In this document: positions 34,904-44,831 of the stretch, in pieces | Layout of the letters: every line of letters begins with the position of its first letter | Numbering within the stretch: position 1 is the stretch's first letter | NCBI RefSeq assembly: GCF_007830545.1 | Contig: NZ_VLLF01000006.1 | Coordinates: 264,579-328,578 of the forward strand | Origin: Roseibium hamelinense | GTDB taxonomy: Bacteria; Pseudomonadota; Alphaproteobacteria; Rhizobiales; Stappiaceae | Length of the DNA stretch: 64,000 nt | Direction: 5' to 3' | Made by a program: the position numbers and the translations under genes | Notes under the pieces: generated by a model | What the model was told of the DNA's origin: nothing | Database searches by the model: none | The model's input: only the letters and a program-made list of their open reading frames with translations

Positions 34904-35479
34904 TCAGTCTTCCGAGATGAGGTGAACAATCCCGGCGCGAAAATAGTCGTATCCGGTATATAGCGTGAGTATGGCTGCGATCCAAAGCGCCGTCAGACCG
35001 GCGAGCTGGGTCCCGGGCAAGATGGTTTCCCCAGCTGGGCCGGCAAGCAAAAGAGCAATTGCAACCAGCTGGACTGTCGTTTTCCATTTTGCGAGTTTCG
35101 TCACCGGCACACTGACCTGCAGTTCGGCCAGAAACTCGCGCAGGCCTGACACCAGAATTTCCCGGCACAAAATGATGATGGCTGCCAAGAGCGACCAGCC
35201 ACCGATGTCGCGCGATGCTGCGAGCATTAAAAGCGAAACCGACACCAGCAACTTGTCGGCTATCGGGTCCAGCATTTTTCCAAGTGCCGACTGCTGCTGC
35301 CAGGCGCGCGCCAGATAGCCGTCAAAGAAGTCAGTGATTGCCGCGATTATAAAGATCGCCAGGGCAATCCAGCGTGGCGTCGTGCCTTCAAAGTAAAAGC
35401 AAGCTGCCACAGCAGGAACAGCTGCGATCCGGCCGTAGGTCAGGATATTCGGAAGACTGAAAACGACGCTTCGTTTCAT
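34904..35479 (-). CDS. pgsA: CDP-diacylglycerol-glycerol-3-phosphate 3-phosphatidyltransferase
   Basis: A 191-residue integral membrane enzyme of phosphatidylglycerol synthesis. It carries the CDP-alcohol phosphatidyltransferase motif DG-x2-AR-x8-G-x3-D-x3-D as DFFDGYLARAWQQQSALG followed by KMLDPIADK, and has five to six hydrophobic segments. ATG at 35479 (MKRSVVFSLPN) is preferred; the frame opening at 35488 would need TTG. Its product feeds lgt, which uses phosphatidylglycerol. Confidence 0.96.
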   Translation of the reverse strand: MKRSVVFSLPNILTYGRIAAVPAVAACFYFEGTTPRWIALAIFIIAAITDFFDGYLARAWQQQSALGKMLDPIADKLLVSVSLLMLAASRDIGGWSLLAAIIILCREILVSGLREFLAELQVSVPVTKLAKWKTTVQLVAIALLLAGPAGETILPGTQLAGLTALWIAAILTLYTGYDYFRAGIVHLISED

Positions 35480-35612
35480 GGGGTCCAATATTCAACTTGC
35501 AGTGAGACCGGCGGAAACACTCATGGGCAGTTGACCATATCAATCTGGCCAATCGGATGTTTGTCAACGCCAACACTCGGGAACGGATAACGGGCCGCGA
35601 AAGCCAGCAGGC

Positions 35613-35912
35613 TCATTCAAAAATGCCATCGCCCTGCTGATCAATCATCATTTGGGCTTTTCGCACCATGTGGGATGCAGCTTCATCGGCGCTGGACAGG
35701 GTGTCAGCACGTATGAAGATATGTGTTTTTGTCTCGTCGCCCGCCGGTTTTTCGATACGCCCGGCAACCTGCCATTGGCCGTTGATCTGACGGGGCTCGG
35801 GAACGATGACGAAACCTTCATGGTTGACCGCAGGCATTTCTTTGCTCGCCGGTTTTGCCGGTGCTGCATCTCCACCGCCTGCGAACAAACCCCTGATCAG
35901 TTTGCCTATCAT
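35613..35912 (-). CDS. HlyU-like protein
   Basis: A 99-residue protein resembling the HlyU family: N-terminal GKLIRGLFAGGG, then a compact domain VNHEGFVIVPEPRQINGQWQVAGRIEKP and FIRADTLSSADEAASHMVRKAQMMIDQQGDGIF. HlyU is named as a transcriptional activator of haemolysin in Vibrio, but these short alphaproteobacterial proteins have no visible HTH and an unknown role. ATG at 35912 follows GAGGAC; the longer form would use GTG. It starts 14 bases past the stop of the sulfotransferase gene. Confidence 0.82.
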   Translation of the reverse strand: MIGKLIRGLFAGGGDAAPAKPASKEMPAVNHEGFVIVPEPRQINGQWQVAGRIEKPAGDETKTHIFIRADTLSSADEAASHMVRKAQMMIDQQGDGIFE

Positions 35913-35926
35913 GTTTGTGTCCTCAC

Positions 35927-37549
35927 TCAACCCTGCTTGCCGGTTTCGTAAATCGCATAATCACGCGGATCATCGTTTGACGCATCGGGTGCCAGCGGCC
36001 CAAGTTTGTCAAACAGTTCCGGCATGGTGTCCTTGTGCATCTTCCACCGTCCAATCGAAGATGTGAAGATCGGCCGTCTCACTTGCGTGTCCGAGAAGGT
36101 GGTGACTGGAGTTTCGCCCTTATAGAATTCAAGACAGGCGGGATCCCAGTCCAGGCCGGCGAAGTCGATCAGCGCGCGGCTTTCGGTCTCTTGATCATAG
36201 ACAAGGCCTTCGTACGACTGGTCCCGAATTTCAACCGGCAGCACCTTGTGCCAGTGCGCCATCAGGTCGGCATAAATCCGGTAATATTCAGCCACTTCGG
36301 ACGGGCGGCGGGCATAATTGTGGGCAGGCGACAGCGCATGAGACAGCAAGGACATGCAGGTGTCGGCCGGGTTGCGGACACAATGCACAAACGTGGCTTT
36401 CGGAAACAGAAGCGCCATAAGCCACAGCATTTCGTAGTTGTGCGGCATCTTGTCGGTAACGCGTTTTGTACGCTTGTCGATCGCATCCAGGTCGCGCTGG
36501 TAACCGGAGGCAAACCTCTTGAAGTCTTTCGGCGACAATCCGCGCAATCGCCCCTGGGAACCCTGAGCAAATCCGCGTTTCAGTCCCAACTGGTCTTGAT
36601 AGTCCCGAAACGTGGTGATTTCGCCTCCGCTTGCGACCATGGGATGACGCGCATAAATCTGTTCGACGAGTGTCGTTCCGGACCGCGGCAGTCCGAAGAT
36701 GAAGATTGGCCGATCGGACAATGTGGCCTGATCCTTGCGCTGCTCAAAGAAGTCCCTGGTGAAGACCTCTTTCATGAGTTCAAGACGTGCGCGGTATGCC
36801 CCCATGTCGAACGGTGTGTAGGTGAGGTCGCGGGCTTTTTGATTGTGGGCTGCCGAGTCCTTTGCAGCGCCTATATCCTCGTAAATCTTCCCAGCCGCCC
36901 AATGCAGCGTTGCGAGGTCCTTAGGATGCGGTTGCGCATTTGCTTTGATCAGGCTTTCTATCTGATCCAATTCCTGGGGGCGCTGGTCCGGTTTTTCGGC
37001 CAGAGCGAGACGGTAAAAGGCACTCGGCAATTCCTTGCCGGCCTCGATTGCCTTGTGAAAGAAGATCTTGCCTTCGTCGATGTTGCCAATCGAGATTTCC
37101 AGCTGCCCGAGACCGACCAGTGCATAGCCATTTTCCGGGTCGACCGCGAGCGCCCGCTCATAGGTTGCGCGTGAAATCGCGGCTTTGCGAGACGTGCGAT
37201 AGGCATCGCCCAGTTGGGCCAGAATATCTGCATTATCCGGTGCCAGAGAGGCCGCCTTGCGCAGAGATTCGATGGCAGCGGCATGGTCGTTTGTGTTTAG
37301 AAGTGCCAGGCCGAGCAGCTGATGAACAATCGGGTTTTTCTTGACCTTCTTAGCTGCTTTTTCGAGATGTGCGATCGCTGCGCCGATGTTCCCGGACTGG
37401 TAGGCGGCAATTCCCATCGTGAAATTCGCTTGCGGATGGTTTGGGTCCATGTCCAGAACATCGGAAAACATGTTCAGCGCCATATCGATGCGCCCGGCAT
37501 GCTGGTGGGCGAGGGCTTGTTGGGCGAGGGCGTCTACGCGGTTGTTCAT
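35927..37549 (-). CDS. TPR-sulfotransferase fusion protein
   Basis: A 540-residue protein. Residues 1-250 are about six tetratricopeptide repeats (AHQHAGRIDMALNMFSDVLDMDPNHPQ is the first). The second half is a PAPS-dependent sulfotransferase with the 5'-phosphosulfate loop IFIFGLPRSGTTLVEQI near residue 281 and the later SYEGLVYDQETESRALIDFAGL region. Such TPR-sulfotransferases are common in alphaproteobacteria and marine bacteria; the acceptor (sugar, peptide or lipid) is unknown. No signal peptide, so cytoplasmic. Confidence 0.9.
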   Translation of the reverse strand: MNNRVDALAQQALAHQHAGRIDMALNMFSDVLDMDPNHPQANFTMGIAAYQSGNIGAAIAHLEKAAKKVKKNPIVHQLLGLALLNTNDHAAAIESLRKAASLAPDNADILAQLGDAYRTSRKAAISRATYERALAVDPENGYALVGLGQLEISIGNIDEGKIFFHKAIEAGKELPSAFYRLALAEKPDQRPQELDQIESLIKANAQPHPKDLATLHWAAGKIYEDIGAAKDSAAHNQKARDLTYTPFDMGAYRARLELMKEVFTRDFFEQRKDQATLSDRPIFIFGLPRSGTTLVEQIYARHPMVASGGEITTFRDYQDQLGLKRGFAQGSQGRLRGLSPKDFKRFASGYQRDLDAIDKRTKRVTDKMPHNYEMLWLMALLFPKATFVHCVRNPADTCMSLLSHALSPAHNYARRPSEVAEYYRIYADLMAHWHKVLPVEIRDQSYEGLVYDQETESRALIDFAGLDWDPACLEFYKGETPVTTFSDTQVRRPIFTSSIGRWKMHKDTMPELFDKLGPLAPDASNDDPRDYAIYETGKQG

Positions 37550-37693
37550 CGGACCCTTTGCGATCTCTGCTTACGGCCATCATCCGGGAATGGCTGGCGA
37601 GTTGGAATGGAACGGACCTGCGCAAACCGGTGCCGCGGATCTCGTAATACGCCTTGTCTAAAGTTTTGACCGGCAAAGGTCCAGTGGCCAGAC

Positions 37694-38272
37694 CTATTCG
37701 AGCTCGCGCGCGGCCCAATGCTTACGGCACAAAGAAACATAGGTTTCCTCACCGCCGATAACCACTTGGTCGCCTTCCTCCAGGATGTTGCCTTGTGAAT
37801 CGAGGCGGGCAACCATTGTTGCCTTCTTTCCGCACCAGCAAATCGTCTTGATTTCCCGAAGGCTGTCGGCAAGGGCGAGAAGTGTGGCACTTCCGGGAAA
37901 CAGTTTGCCCTGAAAATCTGTCCGAAGGCCAAAGCACATGACCGGAATTTTCAAGCCGTCAGCGACACGCGCCAGCTGCCAAACCTGCTCTTCCGTCAAA
38001 AATTGGGCTTCATCGACAAAAACCGCATGGAGCGGGCTCTGCTTAGCGATTGTACCGATGTGAGCATGAAGGTCGGTGCGGGAGCAGAAAATATCCGCCT
38101 GCGCCTTCAACCCGATGCGCGAGGCAATAACGCCTTCACCCGCACGGTCGTCGATCGCCGCGGTCAGCAGCCGCGTGGTCATGCCGCGTTCTTCGTAGTT
38201 GTAGGCGGCTTGAAGCAGGACAGTCGATTTGCCTGCATTCATCGAGGAGTAGTTGAAATAAAGCTTCGCCAT
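37694..38272 (-). CDS. tdk: Thymidine kinase (type II, tetrameric)
   Basis: A 192-residue TK1-like kinase: P-loop NYSSMNAGKSTVLLQ at 7-21, the catalytic DEAQFL segment, and the zinc lasso with cysteines in TICWCGKKAT and the C-terminal CRKHW. It salvages thymidine to dTMP. ATG at 38272 gives the family start MAKLYFNYSSMNAGK; the frame is open further but not conserved. Confidence 0.96.
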   Translation of the reverse strand: MAKLYFNYSSMNAGKSTVLLQAAYNYEERGMTTRLLTAAIDDRAGEGVIASRIGLKAQADIFCSRTDLHAHIGTIAKQSPLHAVFVDEAQFLTEEQVWQLARVADGLKIPVMCFGLRTDFQGKLFPGSATLLALADSLREIKTICWCGKKATMVARLDSQGNILEEGDQVVIGGEETYVSLCRKHWAARELE

Positions 38273-38365
38273 AGTCTTTTTTGTGTTGGGGAATCGTCTG
38301 AGGCGCAGCGCAATAATCCAGATTTCGCCCAGCGAACTCAATGTCCCTAACGGACAATGCTGTGC

Positions 38366-39460
38366 TTAATTCTGCGACTGTCCGGTCCAGGTGATCCGGC
38401 CGGAAAGAGGCAGGTGATCTGAGCCGACATCGGGTCCGAGGCGCACAGTGTCGAGACTGAACGGCTCGGAAACGGCAATGTGATCCACAATCGCTCCGAG
38501 AATCCAATGCAGCTCGTAGGCGAAAAAGAATCTGGTCGTCTGCGGGATGTCGTTCGGAAAGCGGGTGGTGAGGCGATGTGCGTTCAGGAAGCTCTGAAAA
38601 TTACCGGACCAAGGCGACATATTCCAGTCGCCTATGACAATCTGTCCAGCCGATGTGGAGGCCGAGAGGTCCGCAAGATGCGTTGACAGTTTCCGGAAAT
38701 AGTCCTCGCGGTCGTTCCAGCGTGAGGGGCTTCTCGGGCTTGCCGGGTGCGTTGCAATCACATCAACCGGCTCGCCATTCACGGACAGCGTAAGCGACAT
38801 GATTTCCCGCTCGGGATGCCAGCTTGATTGCGGACTGCCTTCAACAATAATGCTTTCCTGCCGGGAAATCGGGAAACGGGAATAGACGACCAGATTGTTT
38901 AATTCGCCCACCGCCCGGTGTGGCGGATAGACATAGTCTTCACCTGTGCCCGGCTCCAGCCCTGCCGTGCGCCAACGCCTGTCCTGAGACCACCAGGCAG
39001 CCTCTTGAAAAACAATCACGTCCGCATCGACAGACTTGAGATAGCCGACCAGGCTGCCATCGCCAAAAAACTGACGCTCCAGGTTTATTGTTGTCACGGT
39101 CATGCCGTTGTCGATGGCCGCTGGCGTTCCGGTCTGAACCGGAAGGGTGAGGGTCCGGTGGATGGTGAATGCACAAAGACCGGCAAGCGACAAAAACAGG
39201 ATGACGCAGTACATTGATCTTTTGGGGTTAAAGCCGCCGCTCAAGAAAAAGCAAATCCAAGAGCCAATCAGTGCCGAGGCCGATCCCGCGATCAGTTGCC
39301 GGACGAAAAAGCTCATGTTGTCCGTGAACCAGAACCCGGGAAACGCGAACGCCGTCAGCCCGAGGACCGCGAATACCAAACCTGTTGCCAAGCCCAGCCA
39401 GCCGAACCGGCGCGCATAGCGTTCCGTGAAAGTTTCATATGCCGGGACTGGTGCGCGCAT
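38366..39460 (-). CDS. Membrane-anchored endonuclease/exonuclease/phosphatase (EEP) family protein
   Basis: A 364-residue protein. Three hydrophobic segments at about residues 20-110 (LGLATGLVFAVLGLTAFAF, LIAGSASALIGSWICFFL, VILFLSLAGLCAFTI) precede an EEP domain with TTINLE, DVIVFQEAAWW (catalytic Glu), VIATHPASPRS, IGDWNMSPWS (Asp/Asn) and the terminal GSDHLPL (Asp-His). The active site is therefore on the periplasmic side if the helices anchor it (inference). It starts 23 bases after the uvrC stop. The substrate could be DNA, phosphoinositide-like lipid or a sphingolipid. Confidence 0.88.
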   Translation of the reverse strand: MRAPVPAYETFTERYARRFGWLGLATGLVFAVLGLTAFAFPGFWFTDNMSFFVRQLIAGSASALIGSWICFFLSGGFNPKRSMYCVILFLSLAGLCAFTIHRTLTLPVQTGTPAAIDNGMTVTTINLERQFFGDGSLVGYLKSVDADVIVFQEAAWWSQDRRWRTAGLEPGTGEDYVYPPHRAVGELNNLVVYSRFPISRQESIIVEGSPQSSWHPEREIMSLTLSVNGEPVDVIATHPASPRSPSRWNDREDYFRKLSTHLADLSASTSAGQIVIGDWNMSPWSGNFQSFLNAHRLTTRFPNDIPQTTRFFFAYELHWILGAIVDHIAVSEPFSLDTVRLGPDVGSDHLPLSGRITWTGQSQN

Positions 39461-39483
39461 CGCTAGATCTCTTTGTCAGCGGA

Positions 39484-41481
39484 TTATTCGTGGAAATGGT
39501 TATAAACGACTTTGGCGACGGCTTCCGAGATTCCAGGAACCGCAATCAGGTCGTCCAGTCCAGCTTTCGAAACGGCTTTTGCGGTTCCAAAATGGCGCAA
39601 CAATGCACGCTTGCGCGTCGGGCCGACGCCGGGAATGTCATCGAGCGGGTTCTTGGCGATGTCCTTTTTCCGGCGTGCCCGGTGCGATCCGATGGCGAAG
39701 CGGTGCGCCTCGTCGCGCAGCCTCTGGACAAAGTACAGCACCGGGTCGCGCTCCGGCAGCATGAAGGACTCCTTGCCCGGAATGAAAAATTTCTCCCGGC
39801 CCGCGTCGCGGTCTGGACCTTTGGCAATGCCAACCAGAGGAACGCCGCTAACACCGAGCTCCTTGAGAGTGTCCCTGGCCGCATTCAATTGGCCAAGGCC
39901 GCCGTCGATGAGCACAAGCTCAGGCCAGGCCGGCATGTCGCTTCCTGCGGCAGAGACTTCCTCTTTTTCCGCTTCGGCAAAGGCTTCCGGTTCATCCGGC
40001 GCGCGCTCCTCAGGTTCCGGCGTGATGTCTTCCGATCTCGCGTGCTCTTTCATAAGTCGTGAAAAGCGTCTCGTGAGCACCTCGCGCATCATTCCATAAT
40101 CGTCTCCCGGCACCAGGTCTTCGGACTTGATGTTGAACTTCCGGTACTGCCCCTTCGCAAAGCCCTCCATACCGGCGACGATCATGCCGCCAACGGCGTT
40201 GGTGCCCATGATGTGCGAGTTGTCATAGACTTCAATGCGGCGCGGCGGTGCGGGCAGCTCGAAGGCTTCCGCAACGCCTTTAAGAAGCCGGGCCTGACTG
40301 GACGTCTCTGCGAGCCGGCGGCCGAGCGCTTCCTTCGCATTGTTCAAAGCATAGTCCACGAGTTCTTTTTTCTCGCCGCGCTGGGGACGGGACACATCCA
40401 CCTTTCGGCCCATACGCTCGCTGAGGGCTTCAGCGAGCAAGTCCTGTTCCTCGACCGCATGCGACAGCAGGATCTGCCGCGGTGCCGGTTTGTCATCATA
40501 GAACTGGGTCAGGAAGCTCGACAGAATGGTGCTCTCATCGAAGGTCTTATCCGCCTTTGGAAAATAGGCGCGGTTCCCCCAGTTCTGCCCGGTGCGGAAA
40601 AAGAACACCTGGACGCAACTCTGGCCACCTTCCTGATAAATCGAAAAAACATCCGCTTCTTCGACGTTGCTGGGATTGATGCCCTGATGCGACTGGACAT
40701 GAGACAGGGCAGCAAGCCGGTCGCGGTAAATGGCTGCGCGCTCGAACTCCATTTGTTCGGAAGCGGCCTCCATCTGTGCTGCAAGCTCCTTTTTTACCAA
40801 TTGGCTTCGGCCGGACAGGAACGCTTTTGCCTCTGCGACCAGGCCCTTGTAGTCGTCCGGATCAATTTCATTGGTGCAGGGGCCAGCACACCGCTTGATC
40901 TGGTAGAGCAGACAAGGCCGGGAGCGGTTTTCGAAATAGCTGTCCGTGCAGTTCCGGATCAGGAAGGCTTTTTGAAGCGCGTTGATTGTCCGGTCGACGG
41001 CGCCGGCGGATGCAAACGGGCCGAAATAGTCTCCTTTGCGTTTGCGCGCCCCACGATGCTTGATGATGGCGGGTGAGCTGTGGTCACCGGTGATCAGGAT
41101 ATATGGAAATGACTTGTCGTCGCGAAGCAGCACATTGAAGCGCGGGCGAAACCTTTTGATCAGATTGGCTTCCAGCAACAGCGCTTCGGTTTCGGTGTTG
41201 GTGACCACGAATTCCATGGCCGCTGTCGACATGATCATGCGCATGATCCGGTTCGACTGGCCTTGCAATCGGGTATAGCTCGTCACCCGCTTTTTCAGGC
41301 TGCGTGCCTTGCCGACGTATAGAACGTCGCCTTTTTCGTCGAGCATGCGGTAAACGCCTGGTCCAAGCGGCAGCCGCTTGACCTGGTCGATGATGACATC
41401 CACGCCTTTTTGGATGGCAGGTGTGTCAGCGCTTTCCTTGTCGCCGTCGGGCGAGGTGTGGGAATCAGTCGTATCAGACAT
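39484..41481 (-). CDS. uvrC: Excinuclease ABC subunit C
   Basis: A 665-residue UvrC of normal layout: GIY-YIG nuclease ([28 protein letters not shown]), the cysteine motif [13 protein letters not shown], a UVR domain, the RNase-H-like second nuclease ([19 protein letters not shown]), and C-terminal helix-hairpin-helix ([17 protein letters not shown]). It makes both incisions in nucleotide excision repair. In many alphaproteobacteria uvrC precedes pgsA directly; here four genes separate them. An acidic insert of about 40 residues around residue 485 ([20 protein letters not shown]) is lineage-type and non-catalytic. Confidence 0.97.
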   Translation of the reverse strand: MSDTTDSHTSPDGDKESADTPAIQKGVDVIIDQVKRLPLGPGVYRMLDEKGDVLYVGKARSLKKRVTSYTRLQGQSNRIMRMIMSTAAMEFVVTNTETEALLLEANLIKRFRPRFNVLLRDDKSFPYILITGDHSSPAIIKHRGARKRKGDYFGPFASAGAVDRTINALQKAFLIRNCTDSYFENRSRPCLLYQIKRCAGPCTNEIDPDDYKGLVAEAKAFLSGRSQLVKKELAAQMEAASEQMEFERAAIYRDRLAALSHVQSHQGINPSNVEEADVFSIYQEGGQSCVQVFFFRTGQNWGNRAYFPKADKTFDESTILSSFLTQFYDDKPAPRQILLSHAVEEQDLLAEALSERMGRKVDVSRPQRGEKKELVDYALNNAKEALGRRLAETSSQARLLKGVAEAFELPAPPRRIEVYDNSHIMGTNAVGGMIVAGMEGFAKGQYRKFNIKSEDLVPGDDYGMMREVLTRRFSRLMKEHARSEDITPEPEERAPDEPEAFAEAEKEEVSAAGSDMPAWPELVLIDGGLGQLNAARDTLKELGVSGVPLVGIAKGPDRDAGREKFFIPGKESFMLPERDPVLYFVQRLRDEAHRFAIGSHRARRKKDIAKNPLDDIPGVGPTRKRALLRHFGTAKAVSKAGLDDLIAVPGISEAVAKVVYNHFHE

Positions 41482-41582
41482 GGCAGTGATTTAAGCGTCC
41501 AAAAGCAGAAGGCAAAAGACTATTTCACGCTTTGCATGTCCGCTGCAGGTTTTGAGCTGCGCTCTTGTGCTGTTTTGTACCT

Positions 41583-42578
41583 TTATGCACTCAGGCTGAA
41601 TGCATAAACCGCATAGATGTAGCCAAGGTAAGCCGCGGTCAGAGCGGCGCCGGACACCTTGTTGAGGCAGACCCGAAAGGCGGCAAGTGCGAGAAGCAAA
41701 ACCGCGCAGCCCATCATGACCCAAATATCAAAAACAAGAATTTCTTTTGGCACGTCGATCGGTACCACGGCGGTGGTGATCCCGATTATGGCAAGCAAAT
41801 TGAAGATATTTGAGCCGATGACATTTCCGATCGCGACCCCGCCGTGCTGACGGATTGCGGCCATGACCGTTGTTGCAAGCTCGGGCAATGAGGTTCCGAG
41901 TGCAATGACCGTCAAGGCGATGACAGCGTCGCTTACGCCCCATGCGGTGGCAACAGCAGTGGCGCCGGTAATGGTGAAATGTGCGCCGAGAGGCAGACCG
42001 ACGAGACCGAGCACAATATAAACGATGGCGATCCACGTATTGTCCGGCACCCCGTCCACGTCCTCCAGAAGCTCCGCGCCTTCTTCTGCCTCAGCAGCCG
42101 CCGCAGCCGCGTCTTTCAGTTGCTTGCGATGCCTGCGGGCCGCCAATGCACTGTCCCCCAGGAACACGGCCAGCAGCGAGAGCAAAATGATGGCGGCAAC
42201 CAGCGTAAGCGGTGAGAAAAAGCACAGGACCACAAAAACGACACTGATGCCGACCATGAAAATGGCCGTCCGGGTGGCTCCGTCTTCACCGCAGGGTGTG
42301 GTGGCGATTAGGGCCGGCAACCCAAGAACCAGAAGCACATTTGCAATGTTCGATCCGACCACGTTGCCGATGGCGATCCCGCCGGAACCTTCCAGTGCGG
42401 CCGTCAGTGAGATCAGCAACTCCGGTGCCGACGTCCCGAATGCCACAATCGTCAACCCGATAACAAGGCTTGGAATGCCGAGCTTTTGAGCTATCCCTAC
42501 AGATCCTCTGACCAGAACGTCGCCAGCTATAATCAAAGCAACGAGACCGCCCGCGAGGCTTAGATAGTCAAACAGCAT
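41583..42578 (-). CDS. Calcium/sodium antiporter, CaCA family (YrbG-like)
   Basis: A 331-residue, ten-helix exchanger. Both alpha-repeats with their ion-binding acidic residues are visible: TIVAFGTSAPELLISLTAAL with GNVVGSNIANVLLVLG in the first half, and TVIALGTSLPELATTVMAA with GNVIGSNIFNLLAIIG in the second. A cytoplasmic loop rich in Ala and Glu separates them. It is likely a Na+/Ca2+ or K+-dependent exchanger. Divergent from the outer-membrane barrel gene. Confidence 0.94.
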   Translation of the reverse strand: MLFDYLSLAGGLVALIIAGDVLVRGSVGIAQKLGIPSLVIGLTIVAFGTSAPELLISLTAALEGSGGIAIGNVVGSNIANVLLVLGLPALIATTPCGEDGATRTAIFMVGISVVFVVLCFFSPLTLVAAIILLSLLAVFLGDSALAARRHRKQLKDAAAAAAEAEEGAELLEDVDGVPDNTWIAIVYIVLGLVGLPLGAHFTITGATAVATAWGVSDAVIALTVIALGTSLPELATTVMAAIRQHGGVAIGNVIGSNIFNLLAIIGITTAVVPIDVPKEILVFDIWVMMGCAVLLLALAAFRVCLNKVSGAALTAAYLGYIYAVYAFSLSA

Positions 42579-42901
42579 AAATGAATTCCGGTTGAGCCAG
42601 AGATGAATGGTTTTTGATTTGGTTCGGGCTGCGACGCTCCCTGCCGCGGGCCTTATACGGCATAGATTGGGTCGGGGGAAGCTGACTGCAACCGCCCAGC
42701 CACCTGTCAGGTGCCGCTAGTGTCTGTTTTACCGTTTATTCACCCTGTCAAATTGCGGCTCTAAATTGTCATGAAAACTCCATAATCCCAGACCTGATCC
42801 GCCACAAAGGCTGCCCATACAACGCAGCGGGGGAGCGTGGGGACAAGCCGGCCTGGCCTGTCCGCATGTCCATCTTAGGTCTAGATTTTTGGAGTATACC
42901 T
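42579..42901. promoter_or_regulatory. Divergent intergenic region before the outer-membrane barrel gene
   Basis: A 323-base gap. It contains the short palindrome CACCTGTCAGGTG at 42701-42713 and GGAGTAT as the ribosome site of the barrel gene at its right end. A long 5' leader for the barrel mRNA is likely, as usual for abundant outer-membrane proteins, but no promoter is clear enough to call. Confidence 0.35.
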
Positions 42902-43579
42902 ATGAAGCGTTTTGCGTGTGCAGGTCTTGCCGTGGCGACACTCGCCGGGGCAACAGCACCTGTATTGGCCGCTGACCTTCCGCTGCCGGCCGAACCGGTG
43001 CAGACATATGACAGCACCCCGGTTCCTGCGGCACGGTTTGACTGGACCGGGTTTTACCTAGGTGGAAACCTGGGCTGGGGCTGGGGAGAATTTGACAATT
43101 CCTCCGGGCCTACAGGCAGCTTCAACAGTAACGCGAATGGCGTTCAGGGCGGCGGTCATGCCGGCTACAACTATGCCATCACGCCGAACATTGTGACGGG
43201 TCTCGAGGCTGACTTTCAGTTTTCTGACCTTTCGAAAACCAATTTCCGGAACGGTGTCGGCGTGAAAACGTCGTCTGACTGGAACTCAAGTGTCCGCGGC
43301 CGTCTCGGCTACACCTTCGACCGGTTTATGGTCTACGGTGCCGGCGGTCTTGCGATCGCGGATCTCAAAGTAAATGCAGATGGCGCAGAAGAAAGCACCA
43401 CGGCGTTTGGCTGGACCTTGGGCGCCGGTGTTGAAGGTGCTGTGACCAACAACATCACAGCGCGCGTCGAATACGCTTACCAGGACTTCGGCCGCGAAAG
43501 CTTCACCTTGAACGGAAACCGTTATCGCAGCGACCTGGACGCCAACCTTGTGCGTTTCGGGCTGAGCTACAAGTTCTAA
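42902..43579 (+). CDS. Omp25/RopB-like outer membrane beta-barrel protein
   Basis: A 225-residue protein: signal peptide MKRFACAGLAVATLAGATAPVLA, a short proline-rich linker, then the eight-stranded barrel beginning with FDWTGFYLGGNLGWGWGEF, the family opening motif, and ending in FGLSYKF with the terminal Phe used for BAM-dependent insertion. It resembles Brucella Omp25/Omp31 and rhizobial RopB porin-like proteins. ATG at 42902 has GGAGTAT upstream. It stands alone with a strong terminator. Confidence 0.92.
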   Translation: MKRFACAGLAVATLAGATAPVLAADLPLPAEPVQTYDSTPVPAARFDWTGFYLGGNLGWGWGEFDNSSGPTGSFNSNANGVQGGGHAGYNYAITPNIVTGLEADFQFSDLSKTNFRNGVGVKTSSDWNSSVRGRLGYTFDRFMVYGAGGLAIADLKVNADGAEESTTAFGWTLGAGVEGAVTNNITARVEYAYQDFGRESFTLNGNRYRSDLDANLVRFGLSYKF

Positions 43580-43604
43580 GCCAAAGTCCATTCCCAGAAG
43601 AATG

Positions 43605-43632
43605 ACCCGGCGCTTTGGCGCCGGGTTTTTTT
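43605..43632 (+). terminator. Intrinsic terminator after the barrel gene
   Basis: ACCCGGCGC, loop TTTG, GCGCCGGGT, then a run of seven T. A 9-bp perfect stem 26 bases past the stop. Confidence 0.88.
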
Positions 43633-43717
43633 GTCTCGGACCGGTGACCTTGCCTGTAGCCGGGACCCTTCCCGTCTGCCGACAAGTGCTGCCGGCCCGA
43701 TGACTTTTTCCGAATTT

Positions 43718-44368
43718 CTAGCGCAGCGGCGCCGGTTCGTTTTCCGGGACAGGGGCTGCAGGTGTGCGGGTTTCGGCATAGGAGGGCACCGCGGTTTCGA
43801 AAGCCTCCAGCCAGGCAACCATCTTGGGATGATCTGGCCGCCAAGCGCCCTCAAAGCGCATATCCAGGTATCCCAGTGCGCAGGCTATGGCAATGTTGCC
43901 GACATCGAGATCCGCTTCGGATGCAACGGTGGCAGGGACGTTTGCCTCCAGATACGCCAGAGCGCGTGCGATCTTGTCCGCCTGATAGATTTGCCAATCC
44001 GGAAACCGGTATTCCATCGGCTTGAAGCGCTTTTCATAAACCTGAAGGATGCCTGCATCCATGATGCCATCAGCAAGCGCTTGATTGCGAAGGGCTGCGA
44101 ACCGGGCCTCACCTAAAGGGATGATCTTGTTGCCGCCTGCCAGGAAGTCGATGTACTCGGAAATAACCCGGCTGTCGTACAGCACAGAGCCGTCTTCCAA
44201 AACGAGCGCCGGTATTTTCCCAAGCGGGTTCTGCGACCTCAGACTGTCATTTGGATCCGCTGTTGCAGCTTCTTCCATTGTCACCCGGTCTTTGAGACCG
44301 AGCGCGGCGAGAGCGATCTTGATTTTCCTGCCGAAGGGCGAGGGGGCTGACGAACGCAAAATAAGCAT
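43718..44368 (-). CDS. Glutathione S-transferase family protein
   Basis: A 216-residue GST. The N-terminal thioredoxin-fold domain (SSAPSPFGRKIKIALAALGL) has Ser at the usual catalytic position, followed by GKIPALVLEDGSVLYDSRVISEYID with the glutathione-binding cis-Pro and Ser, and a helical C-terminal domain (PDWQIYQADKIARALAYLEANVP). Probably a detoxification or glutathione-lyase activity; the substrate is unknown. GGAG lies before the start. Confidence 0.92.
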   Translation of the reverse strand: MLILRSSAPSPFGRKIKIALAALGLKDRVTMEEAATADPNDSLRSQNPLGKIPALVLEDGSVLYDSRVISEYIDFLAGGNKIIPLGEARFAALRNQALADGIMDAGILQVYEKRFKPMEYRFPDWQIYQADKIARALAYLEANVPATVASEADLDVGNIAIACALGYLDMRFEGAWRPDHPKMVAWLEAFETAVPSYAETRTPAAPVPENEPAPLR

Positions 44369-44569
44369 GACGCACTCCGTTGATAGCTGCGCCTAACGTG
44401 CATCTGAGAGCTGAGGAGGCAAGGTCTGTGAGAACGCCGAAAGGTTTTTTTTATAACAATTCGGAATTGCTTAAAATTCGCACCAAATTGCACTGGTTTG
44501 AACAGGCTCGGTCAAACCTTGTTTACACGGCACGGCTAGCGTTGCGGCTAAACCAGCTGGAAAGCTCCG

Positions 44570-44824
44570 ATGGCAGACGCGAAAGGTACAAGCGGGCTAT
44601 TGATTAGGCCGACGCTTGAGATGCTGATCATCTCATGCGGTGTCTATTATTATGCCGGTCCGGAGTTTTCAGCGGTCCGGCCGCAGGTGTTCGACCGGCC
44701 ACTCACCGAATACCGCCGGGCGATTGACGAAGCTGCGTATCAGCTCGCAGACACATCGAAACCGATCATTCCCGTTCTGGAACCGATCGCAGCCAGCATT
44801 GCCGGGGTCTTTTCAAGGCAATAA
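44570..44824 (+). CDS. Hypothetical small protein, 84 residues
   Basis: A frame with GGAAAG at ribosome-site distance that fills the gap between two minus-strand genes, ending 7 bases before the RNase T2 stop. It has one hydrophobic stretch (LEMLIISCGVYYYAG) and a helical, charged middle (EYRRAIDEAAYQLADTSKP). No family recognised. Codon use looks coding, so I include it, but a chance frame is possible. Confidence 0.45.
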   Translation: MADAKGTSGLLIRPTLEMLIISCGVYYYAGPEFSAVRPQVFDRPLTEYRRAIDEAAYQLADTSKPIIPVLEPIAASIAGVFSRQ

Positions 44825-44831
44825 GGGCCTT

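Noticed and set aside
36035..37174. 379-residue plus-strand frame
   Set aside because: It lies entirely opposite the TPR-sulfotransferase gene, which has clear family motifs.
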